Assembly (NCBI GenBank): GCA_035493955.1
Contig: DATJHI010000004.1
Location: forward strand, 1-64,000
DNA from: NCED01 sp035493955
Lineage (GTDB): Bacteria; Pseudomonadota; Alphaproteobacteria; Caulobacterales; Caulobacteraceae
Direction of reading: 5' to 3'
DNA length: 64,000 nucleotides
Under the pieces are notes generated by a model that worked only from the letters and a program-made list of their open reading frames with translations, had not been told where the DNA came from and did no database searches. The position numbers and the translations under genes are program-made. Of this stretch, positions 8,096 to 18,009 are shown piece by piece (the stretch's first letter is position 1; every line of letters starts with the position of its first letter).

Positions 8096-9250
8096 ATGAC
8101 CCTGTCGGCCTGCGAGTTCGAGGCGCATGGCTTCCGGTCGCTCAAGGCCATCGCCTACCCGATGTCGGCGTTCGATGTGTTCGTCGGCGCGAACGGCGTT
8201 GGGAAGACCAATCTGTACCGCGCGCTCGAGCTGCTGCAGTCGGCGGCCGCGAACACCCTGGCGCGCGATCTCGTGGACGAGGGCGGCCTGGACTCGGTGC
8301 TGTGGGCCGGTGTCCAGCGCGGGTCTGAACCGAGACGTCTTCGCCTGGCGATCGGTCTCGCCGCCCAGACGGCGACGCGCTCCGGCGCGACCACCTATCG
8401 CTATGAGGTCGAGGTCGGGTTCCCGGTCAGGGGAACCTCGGCGGCGTTCGACGCCGAGCCGCAGATCAAGGCGGAATCTCTCACCTATCTGGGCGGAGCC
8501 AGACCGGTGCGGCTGGTCGACCGGGACGGCCCCTCGATCATGGCGCGGGGCGAGGACGGCCGACCCGAGACGATCGATCTGGATCTGCTTCCTTCGGAGA
8601 CTGTGCTCGGCCGGCTCGAGGACCCCTCGCGCCACCCCGAACTCGACGCCGTTAGACGCACGCTGCTGCAATGGCGGTTCTATCACGGCCTGCGGACCGA
8701 CGCAGCCTCGCCTCTGCGCCAGCCCTGCGCCGCCGTGGCGACACCCTCCCTGGCCTCGGACGGGGCGAACCTGGCCGCGGTCTTCGCGACGCTGGCCCAC
8801 ATCCGCCAGGACAAGCAGGACTTGGATGACGCGGTCGAAGGCGCCTTCCCTGGCGCCGGCCTGGTCATTCAGCGGCCCGGGCGGATGGCAAGCTTCGGGA
8901 TGACCTTTCCCGAATTTCCGCAAAGGGTATTCGACGCGCGCGAACTCTCTGACGGAACATTGCGCTATCTCGCGCTCGCCGGCGCCCTGCTGGCCTATCG
9001 CCTGCCGCCGTTCATCGCCCTGAACGAGCCGGAAGCGAGCCTGCATCCCGACCTGATGGAGCCCCTGGCGACGCTGATCGCCCAGGCGGCCAAACGGACC
9101 CAGGTCTGGCTCGTGACCCATTCGACCCGGCTGGCCGACGCCGTGACCGCCACGGGCGCCGGCAAGGTCCGAAGCGTGGTCAAACGGGGCGGCGCGACGG
9201 AGATCGAAGGGCTGAAGCGCTGGGGCGCGTTCGAAGACGACGCCGACTAG
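8096..9250 (+). CDS. Stand-alone AAA/RecF-like ATPase (COG4637 type)
   Basis: 384 residues. Walker A is GANGVGKT (K37), followed by NLYRALELLQSAAANTLAR and a GGLDSVLWAG segment that is characteristic of the predicted-ATPase group COG4637. The ABC-type signature (LSDGTLRY) and Walker B (FIALNEPEASLHP, E311/E313, residues 306-318) lie near the C-terminus, then a His-containing switch (VWLVTHSTRL). The fold is that of SMC/RecF/OLD ATPases with a shortened coiled-coil insertion. No nuclease (TOPRIM) domain is attached, unlike OLD proteins. Some relatives act in DNA repair or phage defence, but the role here is unknown. It ends 59 bp before dnaG. Confidence 0.85.
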   Translation: MTLSACEFEAHGFRSLKAIAYPMSAFDVFVGANGVGKTNLYRALELLQSAAANTLARDLVDEGGLDSVLWAGVQRGSEPRRLRLAIGLAAQTATRSGATTYRYEVEVGFPVRGTSAAFDAEPQIKAESLTYLGGARPVRLVDRDGPSIMARGEDGRPETIDLDLLPSETVLGRLEDPSRHPELDAVRRTLLQWRFYHGLRTDAASPLRQPCAAVATPSLASDGANLAAVFATLAHIRQDKQDLDDAVEGAFPGAGLVIQRPGRMASFGMTFPEFPQRVFDARELSDGTLRYLALAGALLAYRLPPFIALNEPEASLHPDLMEPLATLIAQAAKRTQVWLVTHSTRLADAVTATGAGKVRSVVKRGGATEIEGLKRWGAFEDDAD

Positions 9251-9309
9251 CCGTCCGATTGTGGCGACTTACCCCGGCGACTCGGGCGCCATTTCGGCTA
9301 CAAAGCCCC

Positions 9310-11238
9310 ATGCGTTTCGACGAGCGGTTCCTGGACGAGATCAAGTCGCGCCTGCGCCTGTCCGACGTGATCGGGCGGACGGTCAAGCTGCGCCGCCAGG
9401 GCCGCGAATATGTCGGCCTGTCCCCCTTCGCCAAGGAGAAGACCCCGTCGTTCTACGTCAACGATGAGAAGGGGTTTTTCCACGACTTCTCCTCCGGCAA
9501 GCACGGCGATCTGATCTCCTTCCTGCAGGAGACCGAGCGACTGTCGTTCCCCGAGGCCGTCGAGCGGCTGGCCGGCGAGGCCGGGGTGCCCATGCCCACG
9601 GTCGATCCCCGCGCGGCCCAGGTCGAGGCCGAGCGCGCGGGCCTGGCCGAATGGCTGGACATGGCCGCCAAGTGGTACGAGGCCCAGCTGCGCCGCCCAG
9701 CGGGCGAGGCCGCCCGCGCCTACCTGGCCAGGCGCGATCTGCCCGAAGACCAGTGGGCCCGCTTCCGTCTCGGCTTCGCGCCGGCGGGGCGCACCGGCCT
9801 GAAGGACCATCTGGTCGCCAAGGGGGCCAAGCCGGGCGAGCTGGTCGAGGCGGGGCTGCTGATCGCGCCCGAGGACGGCGGCGCGCCCTACGACCGTTTC
9901 CGCGACCGCATCATCTTCCCCATCGTCGATCCGCGCGGGCGGGTGATCTCCTTCGGCGGCCGGGCCATGGATGCGGAGGCCCGGGCCAAGTACCTGAACG
10001 GGCCGGAGACCGAGCTCTTCCACAAGGGCCAGACCCTTTATGGCCTGCCCGAGGCGCGGCGGCTGCTGCACGTCGGCGGCGACGGGGCCGCCCTGGTGGT
10101 GGTCGAGGGCTATATGGACGTGATCGCCTGCCAGAGGGCCGAGATCGCCGCCGTCGCCCCCCTGGGCACCGCCCTGACCGAGGAGCAGATGGAGCGGCTG
10201 TGGCGGCTCCATCCCCAGCCCACCCTCTGTTTCGACGCGGACAAGGCGGGCCTGAGGGCCGCATCGCGGGCCATCGACCGGGCCCTGCCGTTCCTGAAGC
10301 CCGAGCGCTCGCTGGGGTTCGCCCTGATCACCGGCGGCAAGGACCCCGACGACGTGCTGCGCGAACAGGGGGCGGCGGCGCTGCGGGCGCAGGTGGGCGC
10401 GGCCAAGCCCTTCGTCGAGGCCCTGTTCGAGCGCGAGCGCGATCTGGAGCCCCTGGACACCCCCGAACACCGGGCCGGCCTGAAGGCGCGGCTACGCGCC
10501 GCAGCCGCCTCCATCCAGGACAAGGACCTGTCCCAGGCCTATCGCGACGACCTGCTGAATCGCCTCGACCAGCTGCTGGCCACGAATCGGCCCCAGGCCG
10601 AAGGGCGGGCCTTTTCGGCCCCCTACGCTCGCGGCGGCGGCTTTGCGGGTCGGCGCGGCAAGGACATGCGCCGGCCGGAACTGATCCCGGTCCCGCCCAC
10701 GCCGCAGGGGCGGGCAGGGGTCAAGACCCTCCACAGCTCCCTGCCGTTCGGCGTGGCCGCGGTGGTGCAGGCGGCCCTCGACCATCCGGCCTGGCTGGAC
10801 GACCATCTGGAGGCTCTGGAGGCCCACGGATTCGCCGATCCGGGCCTGAGCGGACTTGCCAATGAAATCATCCGATTGCGCCTCGACCGCGATCACCGCC
10901 ACGAAGGGACCGACCCCGCCCTTGACTCTGCGGGGCTCGTTCGCCATTTGGCGGAGCAGGGCTACGGTCCCCTGATGACGGAAATAGCTCGGGCAGCGGC
11001 GAAATCGGCGGCCCCTTTCCTGTCCGCAGATCAGCCGTCCGCCTCAGCAAAGGACCAGTGGTCGCAGGCGTTCGAGGTGTTGACCCGGATGGCGGCTTTG
11101 GAGAACGCCCTGTCGACGGCGAAGGCGGACGCCAGCCAGGGCCTGGATACGGGCGCCTTCAGTCGGATGAAAGCTGAACGGGACGCGCTGAGACGCGCGA
11201 TCAAGTCAGGAACAGTTTGGACCGATGGCGCGTCGTAA
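9310..11238 (+). CDS. dnaG: DNA primase
   Basis: 642 residues. It synthesises RNA primers at the replication fork together with the DnaB helicase. Order of domains: N-terminal zinc-binding-type domain (residues 1-100), primase core with TOPRIM motifs (E266 in VVVEGYMDV; D309/D311 in FDADKAG), and a C-terminal DnaB-interaction region. The N-terminal domain reads SPFAKEKTPSF and HDFSSGKHGD where the classical protein has CPFH and FGCGxHGD, so the zinc-ligand cysteines are absent. I recall similar substitutions in other alphaproteobacterial primases. The start is an ATG only 6 bp after a Caulobacter-like -10 element (GCTACAAA, 9297-9304), so a leaderless transcript is conceivable. rpoD follows 98 bp later. 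Confidence 0.96.
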   Translation: MRFDERFLDEIKSRLRLSDVIGRTVKLRRQGREYVGLSPFAKEKTPSFYVNDEKGFFHDFSSGKHGDLISFLQETERLSFPEAVERLAGEAGVPMPTVDPRAAQVEAERAGLAEWLDMAAKWYEAQLRRPAGEAARAYLARRDLPEDQWARFRLGFAPAGRTGLKDHLVAKGAKPGELVEAGLLIAPEDGGAPYDRFRDRIIFPIVDPRGRVISFGGRAMDAEARAKYLNGPETELFHKGQTLYGLPEARRLLHVGGDGAALVVVEGYMDVIACQRAEIAAVAPLGTALTEEQMERLWRLHPQPTLCFDADKAGLRAASRAIDRALPFLKPERSLGFALITGGKDPDDVLREQGAAALRAQVGAAKPFVEALFERERDLEPLDTPEHRAGLKARLRAAAASIQDKDLSQAYRDDLLNRLDQLLATNRPQAEGRAFSAPYARGGGFAGRRGKDMRRPELIPVPPTPQGRAGVKTLHSSLPFGVAAVVQAALDHPAWLDDHLEALEAHGFADPGLSGLANEIIRLRLDRDHRHEGTDPALDSAGLVRHLAEQGYGPLMTEIARAAAKSAAPFLSADQPSASAKDQWSQAFEVLTRMAALENALSTAKADASQGLDTGAFSRMKAERDALRRAIKSGTVWTDGAS

Positions 11239-11336
11239 AGGGCGCGCCTATCTTTTAAGAGGCCACAACACGCCTCGTTAAGGTTGTTTTGCCGGATGTG
11301 CGCGCAACAGTGCCGCGCTGCCGGACGGAGACGGGT

Positions 11337-13310
<1,974 letters not shown>

Positions 13311-13342
13311 CGCTCCGACGCGAACATCTGCACGAATATGCG

Positions 13343-13370
13343 AAGGGCGGCTCGAAGGGGCCGCCCTTTT
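13343..13370 (+). terminator. Rho-independent terminator of rpoD
   Basis: A perfect 9-bp stem, AAGGGCGGC (13343-13351) with GCCGCCCTT (13360-13368), an 8-nt loop and a T-tract at 13367-13370. It lies just downstream of the rpoD stop codon with no gene between. Confidence 0.9.
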
Positions 13371-13889
13371 GCGTTTGGGTGGTGTAGGTGGCGTCCGTTA
13401 TGGGGGAAACCAGACGTTGATCCTCCCCTGGCTAGACCCGACGTCCGCTAGGCTCGCAATTGAGCGGCGGCGAGTACGCTCTGACGGCGGCGAAATCCGC
13501 GTACCTTTGGGCAACTTCACAAAGATTGGCCATTTAGATCAAACTTCGGAATGTGTGACCACGCCTGACACCTCTCGGTCGAAGAACTTTAGGGTTAGTG
13601 CGGTGTCGTTCGTGGTCAGCGCTTTCCCCGTACGGACGCGGAACCGGACGCGAAACGGTGGCTTACCCACTGAACCCTCCATTTATTCAAACGCCGCACC
13701 AGCAGTGAGGACCGTAGCCGACCTTGGCGCAGGGGTGTGAGAGCGGACCTTCCGAAGGTCTGCCGCATCCTGACTCGATACCGCTAGCCTCACCGGCGAT
13801 CAGCCAACCCATCCCTTCACGCCACAACCGCTCGGCCCCGCGCCGCAGCGGGCTCTTTGCCGTGCCTGCCCTTTCCCCGAGAGCCGCCC
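13371..13889. other. Gene-free stretch between rpoD terminator and the HTH gene
   Basis: About 520 bp in which I see no convincing gene. A 123-codon open frame on the plus strand (13369-13740) has an implausible composition and starts within the terminator. The stretch is less GC-rich than its surroundings at 13500-13700. A short imperfect hairpin built on GACCTTC/GAAGGTC lies near 13745-13760. I see no tRNA cloverleaf. The right end must hold the promoter of the HTH gene at 13890. Confidence 0.5.
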
Positions 13890-14762
13890 ATGAGTTTCCG
13901 CGCCTCCGCCGCCGCCTTGAAGGTCGCGGCGCCGTCCGCTTCGGCCAAGCTGGTGCTGGTGGTGCTAGCGTCCTTTGCGGGCGAGGACGCCACCTGTTTT
14001 CCGAGCCAGGGGCGGGTGGCGGCCGACGCCCAGCTTTCCTTGCGCGCCGTGCGCGACTCCATCCGCGCGCTGGAGACGGCGGGCCTGATCCAGACCACGC
14101 CGCACAGTCGGCCCGACGGCTCGCGCACCACCGACCTCGTGCGCCTGACCTTCCCCATCCCCGCGGCGGAGCCTGCCCATACCTCGCGGCGCGCCCTGCC
14201 GGGGGATGCGGTACCCGGCGCCGGAGATGGACCGGTCACCGAACCGAAGGGAGGATCTGAAGATCCTCCCCAAGGCGCGCGACCCCTTCGAGGAGGCCTG
14301 GAGCGCCTATCCGGAGGCGGGGCGGCGGACCTCCTCGCGGCGGCAGGGGCGGGCGGCCTGGACGGCGGAGCTGAAGGGCGGGGGCGGCCCCGCCTGTACG
14401 CCGCCGACCGCACCCGCTGGGGCCTCTCCGGCGCGCCGCTGTCGTTCCACAACTTCTACGTCACCGGCCGATGGGTCGATTGTGCTGAGGCCGCTTCGGT
14501 GCAGGCGCCGGTCCGGGAGAGGTTCGAGGGACCGGCCGGTCTGGTCGCGGCGCTGAGGGCCGGTCTCGGCGAGACGGGGTTCGCCTCGTGGACCGCCGGG
14601 GCGACCTGGCGCGAGACGGACCGGACGCTGGTGGCCCGCACCCGCCTCGCCGCGGCGACTCTGCGCGAGCGATGTCGGTCCGAGCTGCGGGCCCACGGCG
14701 CGAGGGTGGACGGGCCGGCGGGAGGGGCCGCGCCTATCCGAACACCAGCCAGCTCGCGTTGA
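13890..14762 (+). CDS. HTH (HTH_36-type) replication-initiator-like protein with an apparently mosaic reading frame
   Basis: The open frame gives 290 residues. Residues 1-85 are a winged helix typical of HTH_36 proteins (CFPSQGRVAADAQLSLRAV, then LETAGLIQTT). The last 80 residues resemble a DnaA N-terminal-like segment (FASWTAGATWRETDRTLV). Between them, roughly 14220-14390, the frame is Gly/Pro/Arg noise, whereas the +1 frame encodes a family-like stretch (KARDPFEEAWSAYPEAGRRT, SSRRQGRAAWTAEL). The primary frame then resumes sensibly (RLYAADRTRWGLSGAPLSF). Two compensating indels would explain this, so it may be a pseudogene or contain sequence errors. The 3' end overlaps the convergent RTX gene by 29 bp. 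Confidence 0.6.
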   Translation: MSFRASAAALKVAAPSASAKLVLVVLASFAGEDATCFPSQGRVAADAQLSLRAVRDSIRALETAGLIQTTPHSRPDGSRTTDLVRLTFPIPAAEPAHTSRRALPGDAVPGAGDGPVTEPKGGSEDPPQGARPLRGGLERLSGGGAADLLAAAGAGGLDGGAEGRGRPRLYAADRTRWGLSGAPLSFHNFYVTGRWVDCAEAASVQAPVRERFEGPAGLVAALRAGLGETGFASWTAGATWRETDRTLVARTRLAAATLRERCRSELRAHGARVDGPAGGAAPIRTPASSR

Positions 14763-16143
14763 AGGAACCGGCGGCCACTCCGGCCAGGCCCAACTCGTCG
14801 CCGCCGCCGAGGTCGATCACCACTTGGCCCTGAAAGCTTGTAACCGTGTAGGTCGTCCCGGGCGCGAGCTGGATGCGGTCGCCCTCGGCCGGATTGAAAT
14901 CGCCCACCCAGTCGAAGCCGCCTCCGCGGGCGATGACGAAGCGGTCGGCGCCGGCTCCGCCGAAGAGAGCATCGACCCCGATGTCGCCGGAAAGCAGGTC
15001 GTTCCCGTCGTCGCCGTAGAGGGTGTCCTGTCCCTGACCGCCGTAGAGGGTGTCGTTTCCGGCGCCGCCGCGGACGAGGTCGTCGCCGAGATTGCCGTTG
15101 ACGTGCGGGTCGTCGCCGACGTCGCCATAGACGGTGTCGTTGCCCTGGCCGCCGCGGACGAAGTCATTCCCGTCGCCGCCGTGGACGATGTCGTCGCCCT
15201 TGTTGCCGTTGACGTCGTCGGAGCCGGCCCCGCCGTCGATGGTGTCATTGCTGTCCAGACCGCGGATGAAGTCGGCGCTCGTACTGCCGGTCAGGTTGTC
15301 CCCGGCGGTTGTGCCGTCCAGTTCGTAGACGACCGGCAGGGCCGCCCCGTCGAGCGCCGAGCTGCCCAGGTGGTAGCCGATGAGGTCCAGGGCGCGCAGG
15401 TCAACCATCGAGAGCAGCTCCTTGCGCCCGGTGGTCAGGGCCTCGGTGAAGGCGTCGCCGCCAACCGAAATCGCCCAATCTCCGGCGTCGCCGCCGGTGT
15501 TCGGATCGTTGAAGGGCAAAAGCAGGTGGGTCCCGTCGACGGAAAACCAGCCGCCTGCGTCGGCGGTGGTGTGCACCCCCGCCGAGGCGTAGCGAAACAG
15601 GTCGAGCACGCTCAGCGTTCCGGCGCCGATGTCCACCCTGGAGCTGCGCCCGAGCACTTCCGAGATCTCGTGAAGCAATATCCCGACCGCGTCGTAAGCG
15701 CCGGCCACGGCACCGTGGCTGGGGTCGAAGCTGTAGGTGGAGGTGGAGTTCAGCCCCACGTATCCGGCGAACAGGGCGCCGCTGCCCTGCGATGTCAGGC
15801 CGAGCGCCAGCTGTTGAGGGACTTTGACGAAGAACCCCGCCCCCTGGCTCGGGTCCGACCCCGGCAGGGTGGCCACGGCGGCCGCGTCGTCGGCGCTGAA
15901 GACGTGGCTCTGCAGCGCGGCCGTGAGGGTCGAATAGGAGAATGTGCGACCGAGGGCGAGGGATGCGCCGAGGGCGCCGGCGGGGAGCGCCTGGCCGCCC
16001 ACCTCGCCCCAACCGACGTTTATCGACACAGTCACATCGTCGGTGATCAAGATTTCGAGCTGGGCGACCGCGGCGTTCACCGCAGTGGAGAACCCCGCGG
16101 GCGCGGTCGCCGCGGACGCATCGTATTGGATCTGGATTTTCAC
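14734..16143 (-). CDS. RTX-repeat protein with NF038122-type metalloprotease-like domain
   Basis: 469 residues without an N-terminal signal peptide. Residues 1-270 resemble the NF038122-type metalloprotease family. The zinc-site segment is HEISEVLGR (H158, E159), where the second His of a canonical HExxH is Glu. Residues about 285-400 are hemolysin-type nonapeptide calcium-binding repeats (GGAGNDTLYGGQGQDTLYG and others), followed by a terminal beta region (FDWVGDFNPAEGDRI) as in type I secretion substrates. It is therefore probably exported by a type I system, but no transporter genes are in the window. It could be a secreted protease or, given the Glu substitution, a non-catalytic calcium-dependent surface protein. 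Confidence 0.82.
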   Translation of the reverse strand: MKIQIQYDASAATAPAGFSTAVNAAVAQLEILITDDVTVSINVGWGEVGGQALPAGALGASLALGRTFSYSTLTAALQSHVFSADDAAAVATLPGSDPSQGAGFFVKVPQQLALGLTSQGSGALFAGYVGLNSTSTYSFDPSHGAVAGAYDAVGILLHEISEVLGRSSRVDIGAGTLSVLDLFRYASAGVHTTADAGGWFSVDGTHLLLPFNDPNTGGDAGDWAISVGGDAFTEALTTGRKELLSMVDLRALDLIGYHLGSSALDGAALPVVYELDGTTAGDNLTGSTSADFIRGLDSNDTIDGGAGSDDVNGNKGDDIVHGGDGNDFVRGGQGNDTVYGDVGDDPHVNGNLGDDLVRGGAGNDTLYGGQGQDTLYGDDGNDLLSGDIGVDALFGGAGADRFVIARGGGFDWVGDFNPAEGDRIQLAPGTTYTVTSFQGQVVIDLGGGDELGLAGVAAGSFNASWLVFG

Positions 16144-16236
16144 GCGCGCCCCCCCCGAGCGTTGTGTTTTCTCGAGCGTAGCTGTTGCAACGACAAATGC
16201 CCAGCGCCCGCCCCTTGCGGGAGAAGGGCGGTCCGC

Positions 16237-16623
16237 TCACCCCGCCAGGGTCACGTAGAGTTCGCGCTCTATGAGCCACTGTCCCCGGACGGTGCGCCAG
16301 GCGGCGAGGTAGGCGCCGCTCATCTGGGCCCCGCCCGTCCAGGTTCCGACCCAGCGCCCGCGTTCCGCCGCCCGCTCGCCGCCGCCCGCGATCTCCACCG
16401 TTTCGGGGGTGCGGACATAGGCGACGAAGGCCGGATCGCCGAATTGGGCGGCGAAGGCGGCGACCACATTGTCCGCGCCCATGATCAGGCCGCCGTCGCC
16501 CACGATGACGTGGGCATCCTCGCTGAAGAACGGGCGCAGGCGCCCGGCCTGATGCTCGGCGATGAGCCGGTTGGTCAGTTTGCGGCGGGCGCGGATGGCG
16601 GTTTCAGCGGGGCTCGAAATCAT
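16237..16623 (-). CDS. SnoaL/NTF2-like domain protein
   Basis: 128 residues in the size and pattern of the NTF2-like/DUF4440 cone fold: an N-terminal helix (RARRKLTNRLIAEHQAGRL), a FFSEDAHVIVGDGGLIMG strand, and C-terminal beta strands (YLAAWRTVRGQWLIERELYV). Many such proteins are small-molecule isomerases, cyclases or binding proteins, but most remain uncharacterised. No signal peptide is seen. It is monocistronic or loosely linked to the RTX gene 93 bp downstream on the same strand. Confidence 0.75.
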   Translation of the reverse strand: MISSPAETAIRARRKLTNRLIAEHQAGRLRPFFSEDAHVIVGDGGLIMGADNVVAAFAAQFGDPAFVAYVRTPETVEIAGGGERAAERGRWVGTWTGGAQMSGAYLAAWRTVRGQWLIERELYVTLAG

Positions 16624-16658
16624 GGCGGCGAGTCATGCGCCGCCGATGCGTCTTTCGT

Positions 16659-16907
16659 CTAGATCGCCGACAGTTCGCGGCGGGTCTCGACCAGCACCGC
16701 GGCCACCGCGTCGGCGCCGGCGACGTCATCGATCGCCACCGACGCGGCCTCTTCGTCCAGGGCGGCCAGCACCGCCGCCTTGATGTCGGGCGCCAGGCTG
16801 CACAGCACCCTCAGCGCCACCCGGCCGAAGGCCAGGGAGGAGCGCACGTCTATGCCGACCGCCGTCATCAGGCCGGCTTGTTCGGAAGACTCAATCTTTA
16901 CTGACAC
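16659..16907 (-). CDS. Small hypothetical protein
   Basis: 82 residues from a GTG at 16907 (VSVKIESSEQAG) with a purine-rich GGGAA upstream; an ATG at 16868 is an alternative start. An upstream ATG at 17030 gives an untypical Pro-rich N-terminus and is not favoured. The protein is Ala/Val-rich and helical (VRSSLAFGRVALRVLCSLA, AAVLAALDEEAASVAI) and acidic, with no membrane helix. No family is recognised. It lies 35 bp upstream of the NTF2-like gene on the same strand. Confidence 0.5.
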   Translation of the reverse strand: MSVKIESSEQAGLMTAVGIDVRSSLAFGRVALRVLCSLAPDIKAAVLAALDEEAASVAIDDVAGADAVAAVLVETRRELSAI

Positions 16908-16965
16908 TGGAATATTCCCGTGAAAACCGGAACGCCCGGGGAAAAGCTCTGCGCATCCGAAAGGT

Positions 16966-16986
16966 GCTCCAGCCGCAGGCTGGAGC
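16966..16986. repeat. Perfect 8-bp inverted repeat (hairpin)
   Basis: GCTCCAGC (16966-16973), 5-nt loop, GCTGGAGC (16979-16986). There is no T-tract, so it is not a standard terminator. It lies in the divergent region between the small hypothetical gene and thyA. Confidence 0.6.
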
Positions 16987-17045
16987 GGTGGTACCGGCGT
17001 CCGGCTAAGCTTGTTCAGCGAAATCGTCAAGAAAAAGCGTGCAAA

Positions 17046-17058
17046 TACATATTATGTA
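17046..17058. promoter_or_regulatory. AT-rich inverted repeat upstream of thyA
   Basis: TACATA-T-TATGTA, a 6-bp palindromic pair in an unusually AT-rich pocket (about 17030-17070) of an otherwise GC-rich region. It is a candidate operator or part of a promoter for thyA or for the divergent small gene; nothing more can be shown from sequence. Confidence 0.35.
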
Positions 17059-17163
17059 ACTTCACAAGATCGATGAGGCGCTCGAACGAGCCCCGGAGCG
17101 CGACGGCGGCGCTGGACCGCGGCGAATCAGGCGTTAATGCTGGTCCTGTCCAAGGCCCCGATC

Positions 17164-18009
17164 ATGAACGCCCACGCGCCCTCGCCCCTCGCCGTCGTTC
17201 CGGCCGCCCACCCCGAGCGGCCCTATCTCGACCTCCTGGCCGACATCCTGGCCAACGGGGTGCGTCGCGACGACCGCACCGGCACGGGCACCCTGGGCGT
17301 GTTCGGCCGGCAGCTCCGGTTCGACCTGGCCGGTGGCTTTCCGCTCCTGACCACCAAGAAGCTGCACTGGACCTCCATCGTGGTGGAGCTTCTGTGGTTC
17401 CTGCGCGGCGACACCAATGTGCGCTGGCTGCAGGAGCGCGGCGTCAGCATCTGGAACGAATGGGCCGATCCGGCCACCGGCGACCTTGGGCCGGTCTACG
17501 GCAAGCAGTGGCGCTCATGGGCCGCCCCCGACGGCCGCTCGATCGACCAGATCGCCCGGCTGCTGGAAGGCCTTCGCACCAATCCCAACAGCCGCCGCCA
17601 CATCGTCTCGGCCTGGAACCCGGCGGACGTCGACGACATGGCCCTGCCGCCGTGCCACTGCCTGTTCCAGTTCTTCGTGGCCGAGGGCAAGCTGTCGTGC
17701 CAACTCTATCAGCGCTCGGCCGACGTGTTCCTGGGCGTGCCGTTCAACATCGCCTCCTATGCGCTCCTGACCCGGATGGTGGCTCAGGCGGTGGGACTGG
17801 AGGCGGGCGAGTTCGTCCACACCTTCGGCGACGCGCACCTTTACCTGAACCACGTCGAACAGGCCGAGCTGCAGCTCACCCGGACGCCGCGGGATTTCCC
17901 GCGTCTGGTCCTGGCGCCCAAGACCGACCTCTTCGCCTTCGAGCCGGGGGACTTCGTGCTCGAAGGCTACGACCCGCACCCGCACATCAAGGCCAAGGTC
18001 GCGGTGTGA
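17164..18009 (+). CDS. thyA: Thymidylate synthase
   Basis: 281 residues. It converts dUMP to dTMP using methylenetetrahydrofolate, producing dihydrofolate. Diagnostic motifs: the phosphate-binding RTGTGTLGVFG near residue 40, the active-site PPCHCLFQF (C164), QRSADVFLGVPFNIASYA and the C-terminal YDPHPHIKAKVAV. An ATG 27 bp upstream (17137) is possible, but the chosen start gives the usual length. Its stop overlaps the next gene's GTG. With folA two genes downstream, it forms a dTMP/folate cycle operon. Confidence 0.97.
   Translation: MNAHAPSPLAVVPAAHPERPYLDLLADILANGVRRDDRTGTGTLGVFGRQLRFDLAGGFPLLTTKKLHWTSIVVELLWFLRGDTNVRWLQERGVSIWNEWADPATGDLGPVYGKQWRSWAAPDGRSIDQIARLLEGLRTNPNSRRHIVSAWNPADVDDMALPPCHCLFQFFVAEGKLSCQLYQRSADVFLGVPFNIASYALLTRMVAQAVGLEAGEFVHTFGDAHLYLNHVEQAELQLTRTPRDFPRLVLAPKTDLFAFEPGDFVLEGYDPHPHIKAKVAV

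Noticed and set aside
13369..13740. 123-codon open frame after rpoD
   Set aside because: Begins in the terminator, with odd composition and no ribosome site; not supported.
13735..13775. Hairpin near GACCTTCCGAAGGTC as a tRNA or attachment site
   Set aside because: No cloverleaf, T-loop or repeated core; too little to call.
14990..15290. Apparent tandem DNA repeats, possible CRISPR or satellite
   Set aside because: They encode the nonapeptide RTX repeats (GGxGxDxxx) and vary at the base level.
14824..16662. 612-codon plus-strand open frame opposite the RTX gene
   Set aside because: Val/Ala/Glu-rich mirror of the calcium-binding repeats; the minus strand has a recognisable family.
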